This document shows positions 25,430 to 32,616 of a stretch of DNA of 34,105 nucleotides, piece after piece. A model generated the notes under the pieces. That model was not told the origin of the DNA, made no database searches, and saw nothing but the letters and a program-made list of their open reading frames with translations. This stretch comes from Myxococcota bacterium (GTDB lineage Bacteria > Myxococcota_A > Polyangia > Polyangiales > Houyiibacteriaceae), in the NCBI GenBank assembly GCA_028284955.1, contig JANQQS010000018.1, positions 1 to 34,105 on the forward strand, given 5' to 3'. A program made the position numbers and the translations under genes. Position 1 is the first letter of the stretch, and every line of letters begins with the position of its first letter.

Positions 25430-26548
25430 CTAGAGCCACGGCCATGCTTCGGGGTCGACGCCCCAGCGCATTTGAAACGCGTCGCGAAGAAAGCCTTCGG
25501 CCTGCTTTGCGTGTGGCGAGAACCCGGTAATGGGTTCCTGCGAAACGTCGTCGATGTTTGAATAGTATCGCCAAATGAACAGCCCCGAGAACCATGGTTC
25601 GGGGAGAAAATACTGAAACATGACCTCGAACCCGCGGGTCTGGGCGGCCTCGTCGACCGCGCTTCCGTCTGCGTGCTCGGGCCACACGTGCGGTTGAAAC
25701 GTTGCATTCGGGCGGGCCATGTACCCGATTTCGGTAAAAAACACAGGCATGCCAAGTGTTCGGGAGATGTATGCGAGTTCGTCGCGTGCTTCTTCAGCCT
25801 TGACGTGGTTTTCGTAGAGCGTGTTGTCTTGCCATCCCAGTTCGTAGAACGCGTTGACGCCAACCAGGTCGAGCTGGTCCCAAAACAAGACGTCACTCAC
25901 TTCTTCCCACCAGTTTGCGCTGTAGGTCACGAGGCCCGGATAGATGGCGCGAACGTCGCGAATCAAGGAGGTCCAAAATTCGAGATGAGATCCCGAAAAA
26001 GACTGGCACTCCTGACCGATCGCAAACGCATCCACCCGAGAGGCGCTTGAGTCCGCCGCCCACGCCAGAATAAACTCACGATACGAGCTTAGGAACGCCT
26101 TCCAGCGCGCCTCGGAACCCGGATCGACGTGGAGCCGAAAGCCTCCCGCTTCGATCCAGATATGCGGCACCAGCAAAACACGCATGTCGCGCTCGTGGGC
26201 TTGCTCGACCATCTTCGCGATCGCGGCTCGGGTGTCTTCATAAGGTGCTTCGAAGTCCATCAAGATGTCGGTGCTTTGCTCGTCCCACATCCGCCCGTAG
26301 GGCGTGATGGCGATCCAGTTCACGCCCAACTTGCGTAGTTCATCGAGAAGCCGTGCGCTGTACTCGGTGCCGTATCCCCGGCCCGCTTGCTGGGAAGATT
26401 CGATAGGGCCGATGGTTACCCCGCGCATTCCTGAGAGCCCGGCGTCTTTCCAGGCTCGTGAGCCAGGAGGCAATCGGTGCCAGGCGAATGCAGCCCCTGA
26501 GTAACCCATCGTAGCCCCAAATGCGGCGGCGAAGTACGCCGCGAGCAA
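25430..26548 (-). CDS. GH113-like glycoside hydrolase, membrane-anchored
   Basis: About 372 aa. One hydrophobic N-terminal segment (signal anchor) is followed by a TIM barrel resembling family GH113, whose known members are beta-mannanases. Supporting motifs: GVTIGP near the start, NWIAITPYGRM, the acid/base candidate E in AIGQEC, the NAFYELGW strand and the nucleophile candidate E in FFTEIGYMARP. I chose the TTG at 26548 since it opens directly into the anchor; a GTG at 26647 (with AAGGG 10 nt upstream) would overlap the preceding gene by 68 bp and add a polar extension. It is the last gene of the mglB-mglA-lipoprotein run. Substrate is inferred only. Confidence 0.82.
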   Translation of the reverse strand: MLAAYFAAAFGATMGYSGAAFAWHRLPPGSRAWKDAGLSGMRGVTIGPIESSQQAGRGYGTEYSARLLDELRKLGVNWIAITPYGRMWDEQSTDILMDFEAPYEDTRAAIAKMVEQAHERDMRVLLVPHIWIEAGGFRLHVDPGSEARWKAFLSSYREFILAWAADSSASRVDAFAIGQECQSFSGSHLEFWTSLIRDVRAIYPGLVTYSANWWEEVSDVLFWDQLDLVGVNAFYELGWQDNTLYENHVKAEEARDELAYISRTLGMPVFFTEIGYMARPNATFQPHVWPEHADGSAVDEAAQTRGFEVMFQYFLPEPWFSGLFIWRYYSNIDDVSQEPITGFSPHAKQAEGFLRDAFQMRWGVDPEAWPWL

Positions 26549-26579
26549 GTAGCGACCCGCGACGCGCTTGGCTCGCGAG

Positions 26580-26966
26580 TTAGCGAGCGGGTCGGAGCTG
26601 AAGGTCGATCCTCCTCGCTCGAGTGTCGAAATGCACCGTGGCTTCACCGCTTACAAACCCTTCCTTCTCGGCTCGTACTTGACCGAAAGGAACGTCCGTG
26701 TCCACCGTCATCTCGTAGTCGCCGCCTCCGCCCGTGGAGGTGCGTGTTCGAAAAAGGGTATCAGAAACGAAGGTGACAGTTGCTCCGCCGATACCATTCC
26801 CGTTGGTCTCGTCGGTTACTACGCCGGATACCTCAAATGCGTCGGTCGCCGAGCCAGCTTCTTTGCACGCCGAACTGGCGGGCAGCATGAGGAGCAAAAA
26901 AAGTGTGGAGACGTGTCGAACGACGCAGAACGCGGAGGCGGGAGACGCTATAAGCTTGCTCGGCAT
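26580..26966 (-). CDS. Small lipoprotein with carboxypeptidase-regulatory-like domain
   Basis: 128 aa: signal peptide ending in the lipobox-like ASSAC (C34), then one domain with the pattern FEVSGVVTDETNGNGIGGATVTFVSD, a Gly-rich turn, YEMTVDTDVPFG and VRAEKEGFVSGEATVHF. This matches carboxypeptidase-regulatory/CNA-B-like beta-sandwich folds, which are surface-exposed and often bind or present other proteins or sugars. It begins 3 bp after the mglA stop codon, so it is almost surely on the same mRNA. No enzymatic residues are seen. Confidence 0.82.
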   Translation of the reverse strand: MPSKLIASPASAFCVVRHVSTLFLLLMLPASSACKEAGSATDAFEVSGVVTDETNGNGIGGATVTFVSDTLFRTRTSTGGGGDYEMTVDTDVPFGQVRAEKEGFVSGEATVHFDTRARRIDLQLRPAR

Positions 26967-26969
26967 GCG

Positions 26970-27587
26970 CTAGCGAGACGCCTGGTTGCCACCGGTGGCA
27001 CCGCTTCCTCGCTTGAGCTCAGTGAGCACCAGTTTCGCAATCGCTTTCAGCGTATCAAATACGCCTTCCCCAGTCGTAGCCACCGCGCCAAAATCCGGAA
27101 CGCCGTTCGGGTTGAGCAAGTTCTTCAGCTCCTCCTCGGGCGCGATGCTTGGCATGTCTCGCTTGTTGTACTGTACGACGTAGGGCAACCGATCCAGGCT
27201 GTAGCCTTGCTCTGCCAGGTTCGTCCGGAGATTTTCCATCGATTCGATGTTGGCTTCCATCCGCGCAATCTGCGAATCGGCCACAAAAACCACTCCATCC
27301 ACACCCTTGAGGATGAGTTTTCGGCTCGCGTCGTAGAACACCTGCCCCGGAACCGTATAGAGGTGGAATCTTGTCTTGAATCCTCGAATCTCTCCGAGGG
27401 CCAAGGGCAAGAAATCGAAAAACAGCGTACGTTCCGTCTCCGTGGCGAGGGAGATCATTTTCCCTTTCGCGTCCGGATTGGTCTTGTTGTAGATGTACTG
27501 AAGATTGGTCGTTTTACCGCACAGACCGGGCCCATAGTAGACGATCTTGCAGTTGATTTCTCGTGACAGGTAGTTGATGAACGACAA
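26970..27587 (-). CDS. mglA: Polarity GTPase MglA
   Basis: A 205-aa Ras-like GTPase nearly identical in pattern to Myxococcus MglA, which in the GTP form marks the leading cell pole and directs motility. P-loop GPGLCGKTT (19-27), the FDFLPL switch region, TVPGQ (in place of DTAGQ) and QYNKRD (guanine specificity) are all present. Homology starts at the TTG at 27587 ([13 protein letters not shown]), which has GAGAGGA just upstream and lies 10 bp after mglB. The frame extends upstream but overlaps mglB. MglB is its expected GAP. The C-terminus ([14 protein letters not shown]) is slightly longer than in Myxococcus. Confidence 0.96.
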   Translation of the reverse strand: MSFINYLSREINCKIVYYGPGLCGKTTNLQYIYNKTNPDAKGKMISLATETERTLFFDFLPLALGEIRGFKTRFHLYTVPGQVFYDASRKLILKGVDGVVFVADSQIARMEANIESMENLRTNLAEQGYSLDRLPYVVQYNKRDMPSIAPEEELKNLLNPNGVPDFGAVATTGEGVFDTLKAIAKLVLTELKRGSGATGGNQASR

Positions 27588-27597
27588 CGGGATCCTC

Positions 27598-28080
27598 TCA
27601 GTCGTTGAACAGGTTGTCGATGTCGTCGTCGGTGATTTCCGCGAACGGTGTTTCTTGGTTGGGGTCTTGTACTTTCGCGAGCAGCGCTTCAAAGATGCGG
27701 TTGAGCTCTTCGCTCGACTTCTTCACGCGAAGCCGAACCAGACCTAGGCTCGTCTTGTTGTCAAAGATGACGACCAGGATGACTCGGTTGCCCACCAACT
27801 GAATGTGGATGTTGGCTCGCTCGCCCTCGTGAAACTGGGTGGTGAACTCGTTTTCCCGCAGCAGTTTTGCGATGCCCCCCGTCGCAGCAATATTGCCGGC
27901 GGTAAGCGAGGCAAGCGAAGTCGTATCGATCTGATCGGTGTCGCCGGCGGCCGCAATCAACTGACCGTTTTTGTCAATGATAAATACGACTTGGGCGTTG
28001 GCGTCGCGTACGAGTCGGTCCACGATGCCTTGGATTTCGTGAAACTCCTCCTCGTACATAACCATCTGCGGGCTGCTCAT
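27598..28080 (-). CDS. mglB: MglB, Roadblock/LC7 GTPase-activating partner of MglA
   Basis: 160 aa with a Roadblock/LC7 fold. The sequence tracks Myxococcus MglB closely: [69 protein letters not shown] and the acidic C-terminal [11 protein letters not shown]. MglB dimers sit at the lagging pole and stimulate MglA GTP hydrolysis. GGAGGAG lies before the ATG. It is the first gene of an mglB-mglA-lipoprotein-glycosidase run. Confidence 0.96.
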   Translation of the reverse strand: MSSPQMVMYEEEFHEIQGIVDRLVRDANAQVVFIIDKNGQLIAAAGDTDQIDTTSLASLTAGNIAATGGIAKLLRENEFTTQFHEGERANIHIQLVGNRVILVVIFDNKTSLGLVRLRVKKSSEELNRIFEALLAKVQDPNQETPFAEITDDDIDNLFND

Positions 28081-28526
28081 GGGCTCCTCCGCGTGACCTG
28101 TTCGCTCACGCTGTTCATCTCAAGTTGGTTCCCTGCATGTTCCCTCGGCGAGCTTCCTATGTGACCACACGGGTTTGCACGTCGCCCGGTTATTCGTTCC
28201 TACCAGATGCGGCCGACGCAGAAAAGGCTTACCCGAGTCATCATAACTCGAGTCACGCGATGACTGGGCCGGAATCTTACGCAAAAGCCAAAGTTCTTGA
28301 TGCGGCGAGGTCTCGCTTCGCAGCGTGCGAACGCACAGTTCAATACCCTGGCCGCCGATCGCGTGGCCGATCACAGCGACCATCTTCTCGGAGCTCGCTC
28401 CTGCATGCAAGCAACTTGTGCGGTCCGTCTCGTCGGGCGCGTGACGGATTTACACCTATCGAATCTCGGAATGTTCCAAAACCACTTCGAATTCGTCTAT
28501 CGTACCTCCCGGAGGTTTCATACGAC
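28081..28526. other. Long divergent intergenic region upstream of mglB
   Basis: 446 bp between mglB and a plus-strand lipoprotein. Frames remain open in places, but none has a credible start or composition. It contains a nested palindrome at 28236-28265 and, just before the lipoprotein, the inverted repeat ACCTCC-C-GGAGGT (28504-28516), whose right arm is that gene's Shine-Dalgarno. Regulatory elements for both polarity loci probably lie here. Confidence 0.45.
28236..28265. promoter_or_regulatory. Nested palindrome, possible operator
   Basis: Arms AGTCATC (28236-28242) and GATGACT (28259-28265) enclose a second perfect palindrome, ACTCGAGT (28246-28253). GAGTCA also occurs twice as a direct repeat here. 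Such nested dyads are typical of dimeric regulator sites. No regulator is identified. Confidence 0.35.
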
Positions 28527-29117
28527 ATGCGACGCTTTCGATTGGAGACCTGCGTTCTCGCCGTCCTTATCGCGTCCTGCGGAGGTGCGGGGGCGGGCAT
28601 ACGCGCCGGCAAGATGCCGGATGGTGCCACGTACTATGGAGTTTGGCAGTCTCCTCAATATGGCGAAATGAATCTTTGTCAGTCGGGCACCACCGTGCAC
28701 GGTGATTTCGTCAAGAACGAACGCCGGGGTCGCATTCATGGCACCGTGGAGGGTGACGTTCTTCAATTTCAGTGGGAAGAGCGGCGGGAGCTCGTTCAAG
28801 GGCGACCATCGATCACCCGGGGTCACGGGTACTTTCGTCTCGAAATCGGCGACGATGACGACCACTATCTGCGCGGACAGTGGGGGCACGACAACTCGTA
28901 CGATGGCGGTGGGCCCTGGAACGCGGTCAAGCTTCGTCGCCGCACGCCGACGGGTTGCGGGGGACCCAGCCCAAGCGCACCCTCGCAAGAATCCTACGAC
29001 GAAGGCTCCTACGATTCAGAAGCTGAAGATGAATACGAGGACGCCGGTGATCCGGTGGATGCCGCCGACCCAGCGGATGGGGCCGACCCCGACCTTCAGG
29101 GGCTCGATGAGCTGTAA
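28527..29117 (+). CDS. Lipoprotein of unknown function with acidic tail
   Basis: 196 aa with a lipoprotein signal (VLAVLIASC). The middle part (TYYGVWQSPQYGEMNLCQSG, VHGDFVKNERRGRIHGTVEGDVLQFQWEER, HYLRGQWGHDNS) reads as repeated short beta strands with alternating Gly and aromatic residues, like small lipocalin- or MORN-like sheets. The last 50 residues are Asp/Glu-rich and probably disordered. GGAGG lies 11 nt before the ATG, inside an inverted repeat. The MglA-like GTPase follows 39 bp later, so the two are probably co-expressed. Confidence 0.75.
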   Translation: MRRFRLETCVLAVLIASCGGAGAGIRAGKMPDGATYYGVWQSPQYGEMNLCQSGTTVHGDFVKNERRGRIHGTVEGDVLQFQWEERRELVQGRPSITRGHGYFRLEIGDDDDHYLRGQWGHDNSYDGGGPWNAVKLRRRTPTGCGGPSPSAPSQESYDEGSYDSEAEDEYEDAGDPVDAADPADGADPDLQGLDEL

Positions 29118-29156
29118 CGCGTCTGTTCTGGTGCTGTCGCTTTCACGCGCATAGAC

Positions 29157-30284
29157 ATGGCTCAGGTCAACCCGCTCACTCGTGAACTGCTGGTCAAGCT
29201 GGTCTACTATGGGCCGGGGCTGTGCGGAAAAACGACCTCTCTGCAGTGCGTACACCGGGTTTCTCCCCCAGAAAGTCGCGGTCAAATCGTGTCGCTGGCG
29301 ACGCCTGTCGATCGCACGCTCTACTTCGATTTCTTGCCGTTGCGCTTGCCCCCGGTGCGTGATCATCACGTGCGGCTGCAGCTGTTCACAGTACCGGGCC
29401 AGGTATATTTCAATGCAACGCGCAAGCTGGTGTTGACTGGAGTCGACGGGATTGTGTTCGTTGCCGATTCGCAGGTCGAACGACAAGACGCCAATCTCGA
29501 GTGCATGGAGAATCTGGCTTCGAACTTGGAAGACCAAGGTCGAAGCCTCGCCGAAGTTCCTTTGATCATGCAGTACAACAAAAGGGATCTTCCGAATGTC
29601 CTTCCCATTGTGGAGCTTGAGCGTTCGCTCAACGCCCTCGGCGTTCAATCGTTTTCCACGTGCGCGACGCGCGGGGAAGGCGTGCTGGATGCGCTCGACG
29701 GTTTAGTGCAGGTCGTCCTCCGGGACCTCGAAGCGCGCAACGTGCTCGGTGCCCCGACCGCGCCATCGACGGAGCCGCGTTTCGAACGCGCTGAGGAAGC
29801 CCTTGATGAGCAGATCGGTCGGGCGAGCGAGGAAATTTGGAGAGATCGCGCGGAGCGCCCCACCGAAGCGATCGCGGCACCGTCGATTCAGCCACGCGTC
29901 AGCATGGATCCTATCCCCGTCGCGCCGCCGGGCACAGGTGGAGCGGGGCCGAGCTGGGTGGCTCTTTTTTCGGAGGACGCGCCCCTTATTCGCGCCCTCG
30001 AAGAGGACATCGCGGCGGGTCGACTGAGCGATGCCGTCATTCGCTGCGAGGAGCTTGCTACGGCAATTCTGACCCACGCTGCTCATCAAGCAGGAATTTC
30101 GGCTCAGTTTGTCGAGTCCGCGCTGGTCGCCCCCCTGGTTGGCCTAGAAGGAGAACGATGGTTCGCGTTTCGGCGGCTGGTCCGCCGGGCTCGGTCCGGC
30201 GGTCCCATCGACCTCCGTGACGCCCTCCGCGCATACGCCATGCTGATCGAAACACGCCTCCGCCGTGACCGTTTGCTCGGTTAA
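29157..30284 (+). CDS. Second MglA-like GTPase with C-terminal helical extension
   Basis: 375 aa. Residues 1-195 are an MglA-family GTPase: GPGLCGKTT (19-27), FDFLPL (57-62), FTVPGQVYFNATRKLVL (77-93) and QYNKRD (139-144). Unlike MglA, it continues with a Pro/Ala-rich linker (about 195-265) and a helical domain of about 110 residues (for example FSEDAPLIRALEEDIAAGRL, IDLRDALRAYAMLIETRL) that I cannot place. It lies about 1.1 kb from the mglBA genes and diverges from them. Conserved P-loop and NKxD suggest it binds GTP. It may share or compete for MglB, or link polarity to another output through the extension; this is inferred. Confidence 0.85.
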   Translation: MAQVNPLTRELLVKLVYYGPGLCGKTTSLQCVHRVSPPESRGQIVSLATPVDRTLYFDFLPLRLPPVRDHHVRLQLFTVPGQVYFNATRKLVLTGVDGIVFVADSQVERQDANLECMENLASNLEDQGRSLAEVPLIMQYNKRDLPNVLPIVELERSLNALGVQSFSTCATRGEGVLDALDGLVQVVLRDLEARNVLGAPTAPSTEPRFERAEEALDEQIGRASEEIWRDRAERPTEAIAAPSIQPRVSMDPIPVAPPGTGGAGPSWVALFSEDAPLIRALEEDIAAGRLSDAVIRCEELATAILTHAAHQAGISAQFVESALVAPLVGLEGERWFAFRRLVRRARSGGPIDLRDALRAYAMLIETRLRRDRLLG

Positions 30285-30425
30285 TTGGAGGGGCTGACCG
30301 CAGCCCCTGCATCGTTCGGAGGGGCTGACCGCAGCCCCTCCCCCCGCGGAATACGATTCCGCTGGGCCCCCCACCCGCCGCCGGCCGCGTTTGCGGCCGT
30401 CCCCACCGCGTAGCGGCGGGGCCCC
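30285..30425 (+). repeat. Composite multi-hairpin element, copy A
   Basis: It starts directly after the GTPase stop codon. In order: hairpin AGGGGCTG/CAGCCCCT (30289-30308), a 9-bp spacer, hairpin GGAGGGGCTG/CAGCCCCTCC (30318-30341), hairpin GCGGAAT/ATTCCGC (30346-30362), hairpin CGGCCGC/GCGGCCG (30382-30399), and CCCCACCGC/GCGGCGGGG with one mismatch (30401-30421). The same order occurs in reverse at 30929-31066. No T-run follows the stems. Confidence 0.85.
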
Positions 30426-30570
30426 GGTTACGTTGGGCTTCAGCGTTGGGGCAAGACAGCGGACGCCGACAACACCTCGAATCCGCTACCGCGGTTCACG
30501 GTCAGGCAACCAGTTCACGTGCGTCGTGGCGGGGGAGCTTGGGTGAATCGTCGGGGTTGTACCCTGACGA

Positions 30571-30593
30571 GAGGGTTTGGGTGCCAAACCCTC
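30571..30593 (-). repeat. Hairpin, third arm variant of the family
   Basis: Arms GAGGGTTTGG (30571-30580) and CCAAACCCTC (30584-30593), a perfect 10-bp stem with a 3-nt loop. On the minus strand it is preceded by TTGTTT, as in the other family members. Relative to the arms GGGTCTG/CAGACCC at 31010-31033, both sides have changed so that pairing is kept. Confidence 0.75.
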
Positions 30594-30642
30594 AAACAAC
30601 ATAGCCGCGGGGCCCCCCACCCAACGCCGCTTCGCGCTGCGC

Positions 30643-30671
30643 GGGGGCCCCTACGCCCCCTTGCTTTCTTC
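30643..30671 (+). terminator. Possible weak intrinsic terminator
   Basis: GGGGGC (30643-30648) and GCCCCC (30655-30660) form a 6-bp GC stem, followed by a T-rich but interrupted stretch (TTGCTTTCTT). It could end plus-strand transcription from the GTPase gene, about 360 nt downstream of its stop. The broken T-run keeps confidence low. Confidence 0.3.
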
Positions 30672-30770
30672 GTGCCGTGTTCGCGGTGAACTGCTTTCGT
30701 TCGGACGGTGTCTGCCGTCTGGTTGGCTCTTCTATCCGTGTCGTTGGAAGGCGTGATTGTGTCCTAAGTC

Positions 30771-30812
30771 CGGCCGCTTTGCGGCCGCCCCACCGCGGAG
30801 CGGCGGGGCCCC
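30771..30812 (+). repeat. Partial copy of the composite element (3' hairpins only)
   Basis: CGGCCGC/GCGGCCG (30771-30787) and CCCCACCGC/GCGGCGGGG (30788-30808), followed by CCCC. It matches the last two hairpins of copy A (30382-30425) in sequence, order and orientation, with small loop differences. The leading GGAGGG hairpins and the GCGGAAT hairpin are absent. Confidence 0.8.
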
Positions 30813-30928
30813 AGCAGTTCAACCCTACGAAACCGAGCACGTGGTTCCTGGCGGGCGACCTGACAACGGGTCGAAGGTCTGTTGTCGTTTGAAGTCTTGT
30901 CCCAACGCCGAAGTCCGACGAGACCGGG

Positions 30929-31066
30929 TCCCCGCCGCTCTGCGGTGGGGACGGCCGCGAACGCGGCCGGCGGCGGGAGGGGGCCCCCGCGGAATCGTAT
31001 TCCGCGGGGGGAGGGTCTGCGGCCAGACCCTCCCAACAATACAGGGTCTGCGGCCAGACCCTCCAA
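30929..31066 (-). repeat. Composite multi-hairpin element, copy B (inverted)
   Basis: Read on the minus strand, just after the stop codon at 31071 and a TTTTTT run: hairpin AGGGTCTG/CAGACCCT (31062-31043), a 9-bp spacer, hairpin GGAGGGTCTG/CAGACCCTCC (31033-31010), hairpin GCGGAAT/ATTCCGC (31005-30989), a CGGCCGC hairpin, then the CCCCACCGC/GCGGCGGGG stem (30950-30930). It matches copy A module for module, but both GGAGGG hairpins carry T-A in place of the G-C pair. Confidence 0.85.
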
Positions 31067-31070
31067 AAAA

Positions 31071-32423
31071 TCACAGCTGAAGTCTGAGCGTGGCGTAGGG
31101 CTCGAGCTCAATTGCGCCGCGGATGCGAAATCGATTGCCAGGCAAGTCGACGACCGGTCGATATTGGGGGTTCACGATTCCCTCCGGGCATTGTCCTGCC
31201 CGAGCATCGCTAGCGCCTGCTACTGCGCCTACGTTGCACGGATTTCCTGCGGTAATTAGGTGAGGCGTGACGTAGGTAATCAGCGTTCCCACATGGAGTC
31301 GCACTCGACGCGACGCCTGGATCTCCAGCGCCAGGCGCCCTCCCAAACGGCCATGTGGGTTGACTTGGGTGAGCCCGGTGAACGCGACCGAGCGAAATCC
31401 TCCTGCCGGGGAGATCCCTTCGAAGTTCACGTTTCGCAGAAAAGGAGACGCGGATGTGCCGAGTGCATCAAAGAGAGGGGTGTAGTCGCGGCCTTCGGAT
31501 ACGTACGTTGCGCGAAACCCCACGTCGACGGCGACTCGCTGCCAAGCCTCCCGGTTCTCCCATGGGATCCAGGCCGCCCCTGCTCTAAACGTGCCCCTTT
31601 TGGGGGGATTGGTTACGTCCGAGCCCTCGAGGTTTCCTCCTGGCTGAAATCGATCCTTAGCGCGTCCCGGCCACTCCGAGTGAAACAAAAGGCCTCCATA
31701 GGGCTCAAAGTAGCGAAAACGTCGGGAAAGTTTGGTCTCTACGCGCAGCGCGTGCGTACCGCGGCTCACTCCTTGGCCGCATTCTACGGCGAGGTCGGCG
31801 TCGCATGGTTCAAGTATTCTGCCGATGCCGAAGCGACCTTCCGCGGCGATTACCCAGTTGGGTAGATCCGGACGTCGTTCTTGGCCCAAGATTCCCCACG
31901 AGATTCCCACCGCGAGATGCTCCGGACCAAATCGGATAGGGGAGCGAAATGGGACCCCAAATAGGGGAATGCGCCCGCGACCATCCGGGTCCAGCACGCC
32001 GAGCACGAAGTCGTCGCCGTTGCTCAGTCGACGGGAATCTCGCACCACCACCGGGAGACGCGCGTAGAGCGCAAGGTCGTGGTAGAGCCCGATATCGATG
32101 CCCGCGTCGACGATGGATTTGTGATGCGTAAACGTCGCCGCGCCGGCAAACGTGCTCGGATTGCCCGATAGACCCGACGCAGCGGTCGTCGTTTCCCGTT
32201 CTATCGTGCCGCGCGTGTATACGTGGCGAAACCCGAGTGTGATATCGAAATCAAACGGATCCCCAGGCTCTGCCGCGTCGATCACGTCGGTGAATTCGAT
32301 GGGGCTGTTCAGTAGGGTCAGCGAATCGTCGGCGTGAACAGACTTCTTCGGGGCAAGCGCAAGTAGCGCGGCGAGCACAAGCAGGCTCGTCCGGGTCCCA
32401 GACCAGAATGCGCGAAGGACCAT
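31071..32423 (-). CDS. Outer-membrane beta-barrel-like protein
   Basis: About 450 aa. Signal peptide (SLLVLAALLALAPKKSVHA) and then a mature part full of alternating strands: DITLGFRHVYTRG, IDIGLYHDLALYARLPVVV, HLAVGISWGILG, LRVETKLSRRFRYFEPYGGLLFHS, AVDVGFRATYVS, GRLGGRLALEIQASRRVRLHVGTLITY. The last strand IELEPYATLRLQL ends close to the C-terminus, as in barrel proteins. I recognise no specific transporter family. I chose ATG 32423; the frame is open to 32507, but that part lies in the 25-bp direct repeat of the promoter region. It is divergent from the GH5-type gene. Confidence 0.78.
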   Translation of the reverse strand: MVLRAFWSGTRTSLLVLAALLALAPKKSVHADDSLTLLNSPIEFTDVIDAAEPGDPFDFDITLGFRHVYTRGTIERETTTAASGLSGNPSTFAGAATFTHHKSIVDAGIDIGLYHDLALYARLPVVVRDSRRLSNGDDFVLGVLDPDGRGRIPLFGVPFRSPIRFGPEHLAVGISWGILGQERRPDLPNWVIAAEGRFGIGRILEPCDADLAVECGQGVSRGTHALRVETKLSRRFRYFEPYGGLLFHSEWPGRAKDRFQPGGNLEGSDVTNPPKRGTFRAGAAWIPWENREAWQRVAVDVGFRATYVSEGRDYTPLFDALGTSASPFLRNVNFEGISPAGGFRSVAFTGLTQVNPHGRLGGRLALEIQASRRVRLHVGTLITYVTPHLITAGNPCNVGAVAGASDARAGQCPEGIVNPQYRPVVDLPGNRFRIRGAIELEPYATLRLQL

Positions 32424-32472
32424 GACGCGCGGAGCATACGTACGCGACCGGCAAAGGGTCAAGCCGCCGCCC

Positions 32473-32522
32473 GCGACTGCACCAGACTGACTACCCTGCG
32501 ACTGCACCAGGCTGACTACACC
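32473..32522. repeat. 25-bp direct repeat in divergent promoter region
   Basis: Two adjacent copies (32473-32497 and 32498-32522) of a 25-bp unit beginning GCGACTGCACCAG, differing at a few positions. They sit between the barrel-protein start (32423) and the GH5-type start (32617). The 25-bp spacing is about 2.5 helical turns. They could be regulator sites shared by both genes or a simple duplication. Confidence 0.6.
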
Positions 32523-32616
32523 GTGGCGCTCGTCTACTTACGTATGGTAGCACAGCCATTCTGAGCAACGATTCCGGTTGCGGAGCGTTGACCGAAGGAG
32601 TCATGCCGGAGAAGTC

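Larger units (their letters stand above)
30285..31070. other. Non-coding convergent region of structured repeats
   Basis: 786 bp between two convergent genes. GC-rich frames are open on both strands but are made of repeat sequence with biased composition, and I do not accept them as genes. The region is bounded by two inverted composite elements with further partial copies between (30571-30593, 30771-30812). The unique parts (about 30430-30565 and 30815-30925) show nothing recognisable. Confidence 0.7.

Noticed and set aside
28125-28526. N-terminal extension of the lipoprotein frame (or a separate gene) in the mglB upstream region
   Set aside because: The lipoprotein signal and Shine-Dalgarno place the start at 28527; the upstream reading has no domain-like pattern.
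30592-31111. Several open frames on both strands in the repeat region
   Set aside because: They are translations of GC-rich hairpin repeats, with Pro/Arg/Gly-rich composition and no credible start signals.
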